The notes under the pieces: model-generated
Seen by the model: the letters and a program-made list of their open reading frames with translations, nothing else
The model's database searches: none
Told to the model about the DNA's origin: nothing
DNA from: JANQOH01 sp965200095
GTDB lineage: Bacteria > Pseudomonadota > Alphaproteobacteria > UBA7887
Assembly: GCA_965200095.1 (NCBI GenBank)
Contig: OZ241350.1
Coordinates: 372,001 to 436,000 of the forward strand
Reading direction: 5' to 3'
DNA length: 64,000 nucleotides
Shown here: piece by piece, positions 57,787-64,000 of the stretch
How the letters are laid out: the number at the start of each line of letters is the position of its first letter
Position numbering within the stretch: position 1 is the first letter of the stretch
Made by a program: the position numbers and the translations under genes

Positions 57787-58394
57787 CGATCCGCCGCCCC
57801 GTGCCCACGCAGGAATTCGAGGAGTTCCAGCAACGGAAGACCGAGTATCGCGAACCGGTCTCCCTCGATGCGCGAGAACAGCTGCGCCCCCCGACCCTCG
57901 ACCCGGTAGGCGCCGACCGTCGCGAAATCCTCCGCCCCGCACGCCGCCAGATACGACTCGAGGAAGCGGTCGCCGAAATCGCGCACGGTCAGATGCGCCT
58001 TCGCACGGACGCGCCAGACGACGGCGCCCCCGAGCGCGGCGCACGCCGCGGTGTCGAGAGTGTGCTCCCGCCCCCGCAGGGCAAGGAGACATTCGCGCGC
58101 CGCTGCGGGACCGTCCGGCTTGTCGAACCGGCGCTCGTCGAGGGCAAGTATCTGATCGGCGCCGATGACGAGCGCGTCCGGCTCGCGTTGCGATATGCGC
58201 AGGGCCTTGAGTTCCGCGAGCGCCGCCGCCATGTCCGCCGCGCCCGCGCCTTCCGCCGCCATCGAGTCGCGCACGGCGCTTTCGTCGATCCCGGCGGGAA
58301 ATGTCTCGAATGTCACGCCCGCGTCGCGCAGCATCCGGCGCCGCGCCGCGGACGCGGAGGCGAGGATGAGCCGCGGCGGCGCCCGGTCGGTCAT
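57783..58394 (-). CDS. maf: Maf-like nucleotide pyrophosphatase
   Basis: A 203-residue protein with LILASASAARRRML (about 9-22) and LVIGADQILALDERRFDKP, the two main Maf motifs. Maf proteins hydrolyse non-canonical or modified NTPs to monophosphates and influence septum formation. ATG 58394 overlaps the stop of the PPSRP gene, and the stop overlaps the aroE start. Confidence 0.92.
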   Translation of the reverse strand: MTDRAPPRLILASASAARRRMLRDAGVTFETFPAGIDESAVRDSMAAEGAGAADMAAALAELKALRISQREPDALVIGADQILALDERRFDKPDGPAAARECLLALRGREHTLDTAACAALGGAVVWRVRAKAHLTVRDFGDRFLESYLAACGAEDFATVGAYRVEGRGAQLFSRIEGDRFAILGLPLLELLEFLRGHGAADR

Positions 58395-59206
58395 TCTCCG
58401 CCGATCCTGTCGCGATGGAGTTCGAGGATCGCCGCCGCCGTCTCCTCGATGGAGCGCCGCGATACATCGATCACTGGCCACCCGCGCCGCGCGAAGAGGC
58501 GACGCGCGTCGGCGACCTCGTCGCGCACCGCGCGCATGTCGGCATAGGCGCTGGGGCCCCGCTCGCCGAGGCCGTGGAGCCGGTTGCGCCGCAACTCCAC
58601 CAGCCGGGCGGCGCTCGCGGTCAGGCCGACGACGGGAGGACCGGCCCCGGCGATCTCGCGTTCGGGGAAACGCGCGCCGGAAACGAACGGCACGTTCGCC
58701 GCCTTCACCCCGCGGTTGGCCAGATACATGCAGGTCGGCGACTTCGACACGCGCGACACGCCGACCACGATGACATCGGCGTCCGACAGGTCTTCGGGCG
58801 CCTGGCCGTCGTCATGGGCAAGAACGAACTGCATCGCGTCGATACGGCGGTAATACTCGCTGTCGAGGAGATGCTGGCGACCCGGCACGTGCACGCCTTC
58901 GGCGCCGAAAGCGCGCACGAATTCCGACATCACCTGCCCCAGAACGTCGATGCACACCACGCCCAGGTCGCGACACCCGTCCTCGAGCGTCGAACGCAGG
59001 GTCGGCTCCATGAGCGTATAGAGGACCACGCCCGGGTTGCGACGAACCGAGGAGAGAGCGCGTTCGAGCCGGTCGCGCGTGCGCACCAGCGCCCAGCTGT
59101 GCTCCACGGCCTCTACGGAGTCGAACTGCGCGAGCGCGGCGCGAGCGACGGCGCTCGCCGTCTCCCCGGTCGAGTCCGATATGAGATGGAGATGACAGAC
59201 CGTCAT
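58391..59206 (-). CDS. Pyruvate phosphate dikinase/PEP synthase regulatory protein (PPSRP, DUF299)
   Basis: A 271-residue bifunctional kinase/pyrophosphorylase. The start MTVCHLHLISDSTGETASAV is typical, and the P-loop-like GVSRVSKSPTCMYLANRG lies near 150. It switches PpdK or PpsA by reversible ADP-dependent phosphorylation. This gene is the homologue of RP001, which flanks the chromosomal origin together with hemE in Caulobacter and Rickettsia. Here it is divergent from hemE across a 363-bp gap. Confidence 0.92.
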   Translation of the reverse strand: MTVCHLHLISDSTGETASAVARAALAQFDSVEAVEHSWALVRTRDRLERALSSVRRNPGVVLYTLMEPTLRSTLEDGCRDLGVVCIDVLGQVMSEFVRAFGAEGVHVPGRQHLLDSEYYRRIDAMQFVLAHDDGQAPEDLSDADVIVVGVSRVSKSPTCMYLANRGVKAANVPFVSGARFPEREIAGAGPPVVGLTASAARLVELRRNRLHGLGERGPSAYADMRAVRDEVADARRLFARRGWPVIDVSRRSIEETAAAILELHRDRIGGE

Positions 59207-59569
59207 GGCGCGACCATAACCGGCGACGGCGCGTTCAGGTAGCGGAGGATAACCCTCGCCGGGCAATGGAGCCAATTGTGGAAAACCCGGCGCCGGCGGC
59301 GCCGTCGCGCGATACGGGGGTTCGCCCCCGTCCCTTCCCCGTCCATCGAACCGGGGGAAACAGTCATGACCGTCGAGAGGATAACGGGGAACGTTTCCGG
59401 CGAGCGTAGCGCGAATGCGCGCGAGGTCGTCCGCGCCGCGCTGTGCGCAATGCTGCGCGAGCGGGGATTCACGCTATCCACAGCGCAACCTTCGCATTAA
59501 TTTCTCTCTTCTCTAATACGATATGAAGAAGGCCGCTTGCGCGTCTGTCGATAACCCGCCGGGATCGGT
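59207..59569. other. Candidate chromosomal replication origin (oriC)
   Basis: This 363-bp gap between the DUF299 gene and hemE is in the same place as Cori of Caulobacter and the Rickettsia origin. DnaA-box-like 9-mers are TTTTCCACA (59277-59285, minus), CTATCCACA (59474-59482, plus) and TTATCGACA (59546-59554, minus), plus two partial GGATAAC sites. An AT-rich segment at 59495-59530 (CATTAATTTCTCTC then CTAATACGATATG) could be the unwinding element and contrasts with the GC-rich surroundings. The call rests on synteny and motifs only. Confidence 0.7.
59366..59500 (+). CDS. Tentative ParD-like small ORF within the oriC region
   Basis: A 44-codon frame (MTVERITGNVSGERSANARE, then VVRAALCAMLRERGF) with GGGGGAAAC before its ATG. 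ANAREVVRAAL recalls the helix of ParD/CopG antitoxins, but the protein is very short and no toxin follows. It may be a remnant or a chance frame in the origin region. Confidence 0.25.
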   Translation: MTVERITGNVSGERSANAREVVRAALCAMLRERGFTLSTAQPSH

Positions 59570-60619
59570 ATGAACGAAGCCGCGTTGAAAAAACCCATGC
59601 TCCGCGCTCTCGCCGGCGAGGCGAGCCCGCGTCCGCCGTTCTGGCTGATGCGCCAGGCCGGGCGCTATCTGCCGGAATACCGGGCGTTGCGGGCGCGCGC
59701 CGCGAGTTTCATCGGATTCTGCGAAACTCCGGAACTCGCGGCCGAGGCGACCCTGCAGCCCGTCCGGCGGTTCGGCATGGACGGCGCCGTCGTGTTTTCG
59801 GACATTCTCCTGTTGCCGCGGGCGCTGGGCGTCGGCGTCGATTTCATCGATGGCGAAGGGCCGCGGCTCGATCCGCTCGACCGCCGCATCGGCGCACGGG
59901 AGCTGCATCTCGAAGGTCTCGCCGACCGCCTCGTGCCGGTCTGCGAAACCCTCGCGCTCACGCGCGAGGCGGCGCCGCCGCATGTGGCGATCATCGGGTT
60001 CGCCGGCGCCCCGTGGACGCTTGCAGCCTACATGATCGAGGGGAAAGGCGGGCGGGACTTCGTGCGCGCCCGACGATGGGCGGTCGAGGACCCGGAGGGG
60101 TTCTCGGTCTTGATCGGTCTCCTCGAAACCGCCGTCGTCCGGCATCTCGTTGCACAGATCGACGCGGGCGCGGAGGTCGTGCAGCTGTTCGACAGTTGGG
60201 CGGGTGTCCTTCCGGCAAACGATTTCGCGCGCTGGTGCGTCGAACCGACAGCGCGGATCGCAACAGCGCTCCGGGCCGCCCGTCCCGGCGTTCCCGTCAT
60301 CGGTTTCCCGCGCGGCGCGGGTTTGTCCTGGAGCCGGTACATCGGCGAAAGCGCGGTCGACGCCGTCGGCCTCGACGCCGCTGCGCCGGCGGCGTGGGCG
60401 GCGCAGGCGCTGCCGACCGGGATGGCGGTCCAGGGCAATCTCGACCCGGTCGTGCTGGCGGCGGGGGGCGAAGCGATGGAGCGCGAGGTGCGGGACCTGC
60501 GGCGCCGCTTCGCCGGGCTGCCGTGGATATTCAATCTCGGCCACGGCGTGTTGCCGGAGACTCCGCCGGAACACGTCGCCGCGCTGGCGCGGTCGTTGCG
60601 CTCGGATCCGCCGTTGTGA
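59570..60619 (+). CDS. hemE: Uroporphyrinogen decarboxylase
   Basis: A 349-residue enzyme with PPFWLMRQAGRYLPEYR (about 22-38, active-site signature), FSDILLLPRALG (catalytic Asp) and IGFAGAPWTLAAYMIEG. It decarboxylates uroporphyrinogen III to coproporphyrinogen III in the cytoplasm. ATG 59570 directly follows the origin-like region. It overlaps hemH by 4 nt. Confidence 0.96.
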   Translation: MNEAALKKPMLRALAGEASPRPPFWLMRQAGRYLPEYRALRARAASFIGFCETPELAAEATLQPVRRFGMDGAVVFSDILLLPRALGVGVDFIDGEGPRLDPLDRRIGARELHLEGLADRLVPVCETLALTREAAPPHVAIIGFAGAPWTLAAYMIEGKGGRDFVRARRWAVEDPEGFSVLIGLLETAVVRHLVAQIDAGAEVVQLFDSWAGVLPANDFARWCVEPTARIATALRAARPGVPVIGFPRGAGLSWSRYIGESAVDAVGLDAAAPAAWAAQALPTGMAVQGNLDPVVLAAGGEAMEREVRDLRRRFAGLPWIFNLGHGVLPETPPEHVAALARSLRSDPPL

Positions 60620-61653
60620 CGGCAACGGCCGTCGTGCTGTTCAATCTGGGGGGCCCCGACAGTCCGGAGGCGGTTCGACCGTTCCTCCGCAACCTGTTTT
60701 CCGACCCTGCAATCGTAGCGGCGCCGCGGCCGGTGCGGTGGTGCCTTGCGCGGCTGATCGCCTCTCGCCGCGCCGCGACGGCGCGCGACATCTACCGCCG
60801 GATCGGCGGCGCATCGCCGCTCCTGGCGGAAACGCGGAAACAGGCGGATGCGCTGGAAACCCGCCTTTGCGACATCGGACCGATCCGCAGTTTCGTCGCC
60901 ATGCGCTACTGGCGACCGTTCGTCGAGGACGCTGCGCGCCGGGTGGCGGCGTTCGGCCCCGACCGGGTGGTTCTTCTGCCGCTCTACCCGCAATTCTCGA
61001 CGACGACCACGGCGTCGTCGATGGCGGCATGGCGACGCGGAGCGGAGGAGGCGGGGTTGCGCGCCCCGGTCTCGGCCGTGTGCTGCTATCCCGTCGACCC
61101 CGGTTTCACGGCGGCTCACGCCGCGGCGATCGACGAGGCCGCTGCGGCGGCGCCGGCGGGCGCGCCGTGGCGGCTCCTGTTCTCCGCGCACGGATTGCCG
61201 AAACGGATCGTCGCCCGCGGCGACCCTTACCGGCGGCAGGTCGAGCGGACGGCGGCCGCGGTCGCCGCCCGGTTGCGGAACCCCGGCGTCGACTGGCGGG
61301 TCTGTTACCAGAGCCGCGTCGGGCCTCTGGAGTGGATCGGCCCCTCGACGGACGATGAAATCCGTCGCGCCGGCGCCGCGGGGCTCGGCGTCGTTATCGC
61401 GCCGATCTCGTTCGTTTCCGAACATTCCGAAACGCTGGTCGAGCTCGATATCGAATACCGGGCGCTCGCCGAACGCTGCGGAGCGCCCTTTTTCGTCAGG
61501 GTTCCGGCGCTCGGCGTGCGCGCGGGGTTCATCGACGCGCTCGCCGGGCTGGTCCGCGCTGCGCTGCGGGCTCCGGGCGGAATCGTCGCCGGGGAGGGCG
61601 GTTCCTGCCCGGAAGACTGTCGCGTCTGTCCGCGCCGGAGCGCGGCGCCGTGA
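60616..61653 (+). CDS. hemH: Ferrochelatase
   Basis: A 345-residue protein from a GTG at 60616 overlapping the hemE stop. VVLFNLGGPDSPEAVRPFL is the N-terminal signature, LLFSAHGLPKRIV carries the catalytic His, and FVSEHSETLVELDIEY the conserved acidic cluster. It inserts Fe2+ into protoporphyrin IX. C-terminal cysteines (CPEDCRVC) are present. It precedes hemJ with a 4-nt overlap. Confidence 0.95.
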   Translation: MTATAVVLFNLGGPDSPEAVRPFLRNLFSDPAIVAAPRPVRWCLARLIASRRAATARDIYRRIGGASPLLAETRKQADALETRLCDIGPIRSFVAMRYWRPFVEDAARRVAAFGPDRVVLLPLYPQFSTTTTASSMAAWRRGAEEAGLRAPVSAVCCYPVDPGFTAAHAAAIDEAAAAAPAGAPWRLLFSAHGLPKRIVARGDPYRRQVERTAAAVAARLRNPGVDWRVCYQSRVGPLEWIGPSTDDEIRRAGAAGLGVVIAPISFVSEHSETLVELDIEYRALAERCGAPFFVRVPALGVRAGFIDALAGLVRAALRAPGGIVAGEGGSCPEDCRVCPRRSAAP

Positions 61654-62099
61654 CCGACGCCCTGGGCGCCGCTTACCTGTGGATCAAGGCGGCGCATATC
61701 GTCTTCGTAATCGCATGGATGGCGGGTTTGCTGTATCTGCCGCGCCTGTTCGTCTATCACTGCGGCGTCGCGCCGGGTTCCGGGAATGGCGAGGTCTTCA
61801 AGGTCATGGAACGGCGACTGTTCCGCGGGATCATGACCCCTGCGATGGCGGGCGCGTGGGCGCTGGGCGCGCTTCTCGTTGCGGCGGCGCCGGGCGCCCT
61901 TATCGGGACCGGGTGGTTCTACGCCAAATTCGCGCTGGTCCTGGCGATGACCGGTCTGCACGGGTTCATGGGCCGCTGGCGGCGCGAATTCGCCGCCGAC
62001 CGCAACCGCCATTCGGCCGGCTTTTACCGGCTCGTCAATGAGGCGCCGGCATTGCTGATGGTCGCTATCGTCGTTCTCGCGGTCGTCGAGCCGTTTTGA
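61650..62099 (+). CDS. hemJ: Protoporphyrinogen oxidase HemJ
   Basis: A 149-residue membrane protein with four helices. WIKAAHIVFVIAWMAGLLYLPRLFVYH (split here as WIKAAHIVFVIAWMAGL and YLPRLFVYH) holds the conserved His residues for heme b, and YAKFALVLAMTGLHG is the second signature. It oxidises protoporphyrinogen IX to protoporphyrin IX in bacteria without HemG or HemY. GTG start overlaps the hemH stop. Confidence 0.93.
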   Translation: MTDALGAAYLWIKAAHIVFVIAWMAGLLYLPRLFVYHCGVAPGSGNGEVFKVMERRLFRGIMTPAMAGAWALGALLVAAAPGALIGTGWFYAKFALVLAMTGLHGFMGRWRREFAADRNRHSAGFYRLVNEAPALLMVAIVVLAVVEPF

Positions 62100-62159
62100 T
62101 GCGACGATTCTCATCTGAGACCTCTGCATGAGGTCCGGATTTCACGGGGTCCGGCTTGT

Positions 62160-62470
62160 CGTCGTTGGAACATATTTGTGGAAGAGCGTGCGAAGAAATT
62201 GAAAATCCCCACTACTCTTCGTTATTCCCGTGAATGAGTATGTGAAGAAATCGAACAGGTTTACAAATACTCGTCATTCCCGCGAAAGCGGGAATCCGGA
62301 GGCGGTCGTCCGCAATATCGGCGCGGTTTTTCTTACGGAAATGCCGCGGCAGATTCCCGCTTTCGCGGGAATGACGAAGAGTAGTAGCGTCTCTCGATTT
62401 CTTCGCACGCTCTTTCGCGGGAACGACGAGTATTTGTAAGGCCGTTCGATTTCTTCACGCGCTCGTTCGC
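62160..62470. repeat. Repeat island 5
   Basis: Hairpin and companion units like those of islands 1-4 (CGTCATTCCCGCGAAAGC, GATTTCTTCGCACGCTC), ending directly at an IS remnant. The stretch 62100-62159 contains GAGACCTCTGC, complementary to GCAGAGGTCTC at 35603-35613. No gene is present between hemJ and the Smr gene. Confidence 0.82.
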
Positions 62471-62472
62471 GG

Positions 62473-62656
62473 GCGTCGCGTCTGTGCGCGCCTTCGCTAC
62501 GCCCGGCGGCGCACGGACGCGACGCCGGGCGTGCTCCTCGTGTAGTCTGTCCCGGCAGGCCGACAATCTGCATGGGGCCGTCCGTCGGCCGTTCGGTCGC
62601 GCCGAACGGCTTCGGAGACCCCCACCCCGCCTCTCGCACGCGTCTGAATCGGGACA
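62473..62656 (-). mobile_element. Remnant of the IS481-like left end
   Basis: On the minus strand this copies the first 190 nt or so of the IS at 43547: TTCAGACGCGTGCGAG (terminal repeat), GGGGTGGGGGTCTCCGAAG, and the transposase start MQIVGLPGQTTRGARPAS. It then gives the palindrome around GTCGCGTCTGTGCG and stops after about codon 34, where repeat island 5 begins. It is diverged from the intact copy by many point changes, so it is an old fragment. Confidence 0.75.
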
Positions 62657-62668
62657 AGGCCGCAGACG

Positions 62669-63190
62669 ATGAACGAACCGGACCGGCGACCGGGGCTCAC
62701 CGAGGAAGACGCCGCGTTGTGGCGCGGCGTCATGAAAGACACCGCGCCGCTGCACGGCCGCGCGGCGGACAGGAGGCCCCCGCCCGACGCTCCCGCCCGC
62801 ACCGGAGCGGCCCCGCAAGCGCAGGTGTCGCGTCGCGGCGGCGCCGCGGCGGCTGCGCCGGGCGGGGTGGACCGACGCACGCAACAGCGCTTGCGCCGGG
62901 GACAAATCCCCATCGATTCACGGCTCGACCTGCACGGCATGACCCGAAGCCAGGCCCATGACGCCCTGACGCGCGGCCTCGCCGCGGCGCAGGCGCACGG
63001 CGAGCGCTGCGTTCTCGTGATCACCGGCAAGGGGGAGATCGACGGCGAGAGAGGGGTGCTGCGGCGCTCGGCGCCCCGCTGGCTCGGCGAGGGGGAGAAC
63101 GCCGCGCGCGTTCTCGACATGGCGCCCGCCCGCGCGCGCGACGGCGGCGCCGGCGCGTTCTACGTCTATCTCAGGAAAGCGCGGCGCTGA
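62669..63190 (+). CDS. Smr-domain (MutS2 C-terminal-like) protein
   Basis: A 173-residue protein. A disordered Pro/Arg-rich N-terminus is followed by the Smr domain from about residue 88: RLDLHGMTRSQAHDAL, VLVITGKGE and a C-terminal GAFYVYLRKARR. Smr domains have nuclease or nucleic-acid-binding activity. The LDLHGMT and TGKG motifs are intact. Its 5' region is bounded directly by an IS remnant, which may supply or disturb its promoter. It overlaps the end of the AraC-type gene by 25 nt. Confidence 0.85.
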   Translation: MNEPDRRPGLTEEDAALWRGVMKDTAPLHGRAADRRPPPDAPARTGAAPQAQVSRRGGAAAAAPGGVDRRTQQRLRRGQIPIDSRLDLHGMTRSQAHDALTRGLAAAQAHGERCVLVITGKGEIDGERGVLRRSAPRWLGEGENAARVLDMAPARARDGGAGAFYVYLRKARR

Positions 63191-63660
63191 AGGCGGGTTT
63201 CGGGCCTGCGCGCGCCTCGCGCCTTGCGCAGGGTCAGCGACGGCGGCTCGCCGTAGCGCGCGGCGTAGGTCCGGGCGAAGCGCCCGAGATGGTCGAAACC
63301 GCAATCGAGCGCGATTCCGGTGACCGTCGCGCCCGGCTCGCCGCGGGTCAGCCATTCGCGCGCCGTCTCCAGCCGCAAGGCGCGCGCGAAGGCCAGCGGG
63401 GAGTAGCCGCGGAGGGTGCGGAAAGCGCGATAGAGCGTGCGCCCGCTCACCCCGGCAAGCGCCGCCAGGTCGGTCATCGCGAAGGGGCGCGTCGGGTCCG
63501 CCCGGATATACTCCTCCACCCGTTCGACGCCGGACCGGGCCATCGAGGCGGGCGGTTTCTCGAAACAGGGCGAATAATTGTGCCGCTGCCCCGTCAGCAA
63601 GGCGGTCATCACCATGTCTTCGAGGGTCGCGACGAAGGGCCGGGCCCAGCGCATACTGCG
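63166..63660 (-). pseudogene. AraC-family transcriptional regulator, 5' truncated
   Basis: The C-terminal 160 residues read as an AraC protein. The linker is ARPFVATLEDMVMTALL, then RHNYSPCF. The two helix-turn-helix motifs are FAMTDLAALAGVSGRTLYRA and TVTGIALDCGFDHLGRFART, followed by YGEPPSLTLRKARG. The N-terminal sensor half is absent: beyond about 63660 the minus frame stops resembling AraC, and plus-strand coding with strong third-position GC begins. The nearest start codons are at 63654 and 63615. It could still make a DNA-binding fragment. Confidence 0.6.
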
Positions 63661-63661
63661 C

Positions 63662-64000
63662 GGATACGCCGCCGACTGCTGGCTCGCAAACTGGGATGTC
63701 GTCGGCGGCCAGCACGCCGGCGAGAACGTCGTCCGCAGCCGCAAGGGCCGCAACGCCGTGGCCCGCATCGACCAGGGCGGCGCGCTGCCGTTCCGCGGCC
63801 TCCAGGGCCGCAAGCGCGCGGCCGACCTCGAAACGCTCCGCGAGTGGGACGGCTTTGCCCCCGGCGGGGTCAACCCCGCCTACGCCCGCGTCTTCGAGCG
63901 CGCCGGCGTCGCCGACGCCGACGAACTCGGACACAAGGCGCTTCGCCAGATCGCCGCTATCCGCAAGCTCGGCGAGAGCACCCACGGCTTCCGCGACCTG
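63662..64000 (+). CDS. Unrecognised protein, 5' truncated and running off the right edge
   Basis: A 113-codon plus-strand frame with almost every third position G or C, so very probably coding. It reads GYAADCWLANWDVVGGQHAG, then NVVRSRKGRNAVARIDQGGA and LPFRGLQGRK. The NWDVVG...N...RID.GGAL.FR pattern resembles a catalytic or nucleotide-binding loop of kinase-like proteins, but I cannot name the family. Homology-like sequence appears to start abruptly near 63660, where the opposite-strand AraC gene also ends. The only in-frame ATG (63614) lies inside that gene. Confidence 0.45.

Overview
The window is GC-rich chromosomal DNA from an alphaproteobacterium. The evidence is the origin-proximal gene set (mnmE, mnmG, rsmG, parA, parB with parS sites; hemE divergent from a DUF299/PPSRP gene; maf-aroE-coaE-dnaQ), the sdhCDAB operon, HemJ-type protoporphyrinogen oxidase, a two-subunit glycine decarboxylase, an alphaproteobacterial PHA-synthase-like gene and a HIG1 protein. 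No rRNA, tRNA or CRISPR array was recognised. I cannot name the genus.

Layout. 1-2.5 kb (minus): an ExbB/TolQ-like and ExbD/TolR-like pair with two paralogous membrane proteins and the start of a PCu(A)C copper chaperone. 2.7-9.8 kb (plus): methyltransferase, Sel1-like protein, sdhCDAB, a Ca/Na antiporter and rho. 9.8-13.3 kb (minus): quinone oxidoreductase, an ogt gene that has lost its active-site segment, and a YyaL-type thioredoxin-domain protein. 13.4-20.2 kb (plus): 2Fe-2S ferredoxin, mnmE, a small pair including a DUF2335 protein, mnmG, rsmG, parA and parB, with two parS-like palindromes. 21-24 kb (minus): PHA synthase-like, acetoacetyl-CoA reductase and AhpD-like genes. 24-28.7 kb (plus): a tandem glycine riboswitch controlling gcvT-gcvH-gcvPA-gcvPB.

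28.7-47.3 kb is mostly accessory. It contains two tandem NHLP-leader RiPP precursor genes with their own strong promoter and no obvious maturase, a luciferase-like monooxygenase, and an outer-membrane beta-barrel. It also contains a large set of membrane-anchored coiled-coil proteins: a five-gene array, a hendecad-repeat protein and a three-gene array, nearly all with their own sigma70-like promoter. These surround a 1.3-kDa-residue-class (about 1340 aa) autotransporter whose start region contains a run of 12 G. Repeat islands and an intact IS481-like element punctuate this stretch. 47.3-51.5 kb holds rpmI-rplT-pheS-pheT, followed by a second coiled-coil array (DUF1640-like) carrying a MITE-like insertion.

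53.4-62.1 kb returns to housekeeping: a UbiH-like hydroxylase, TauD-like dioxygenase, dnaQ, coaE, aroE, maf and PPSRP (minus), then hemE, hemH and hemJ (plus). The 363-bp gap between PPSRP and hemE occupies the place of the Caulobacter/Rickettsia replication origin and carries DnaA-box-like sites and an AT-rich stretch, so it is a good oriC candidate. The right edge has a repeat island, an IS remnant, an Smr-domain gene, and a head-to-head junction where an AraC-type regulator and an unrecognised gene both appear to have lost their 5' ends.

The strongest candidates for something new are the RiPP precursor pair, the promoter-per-gene coiled-coil arrays whose lengths vary by whole heptads, and the autotransporter with a potential poly-G phase switch.
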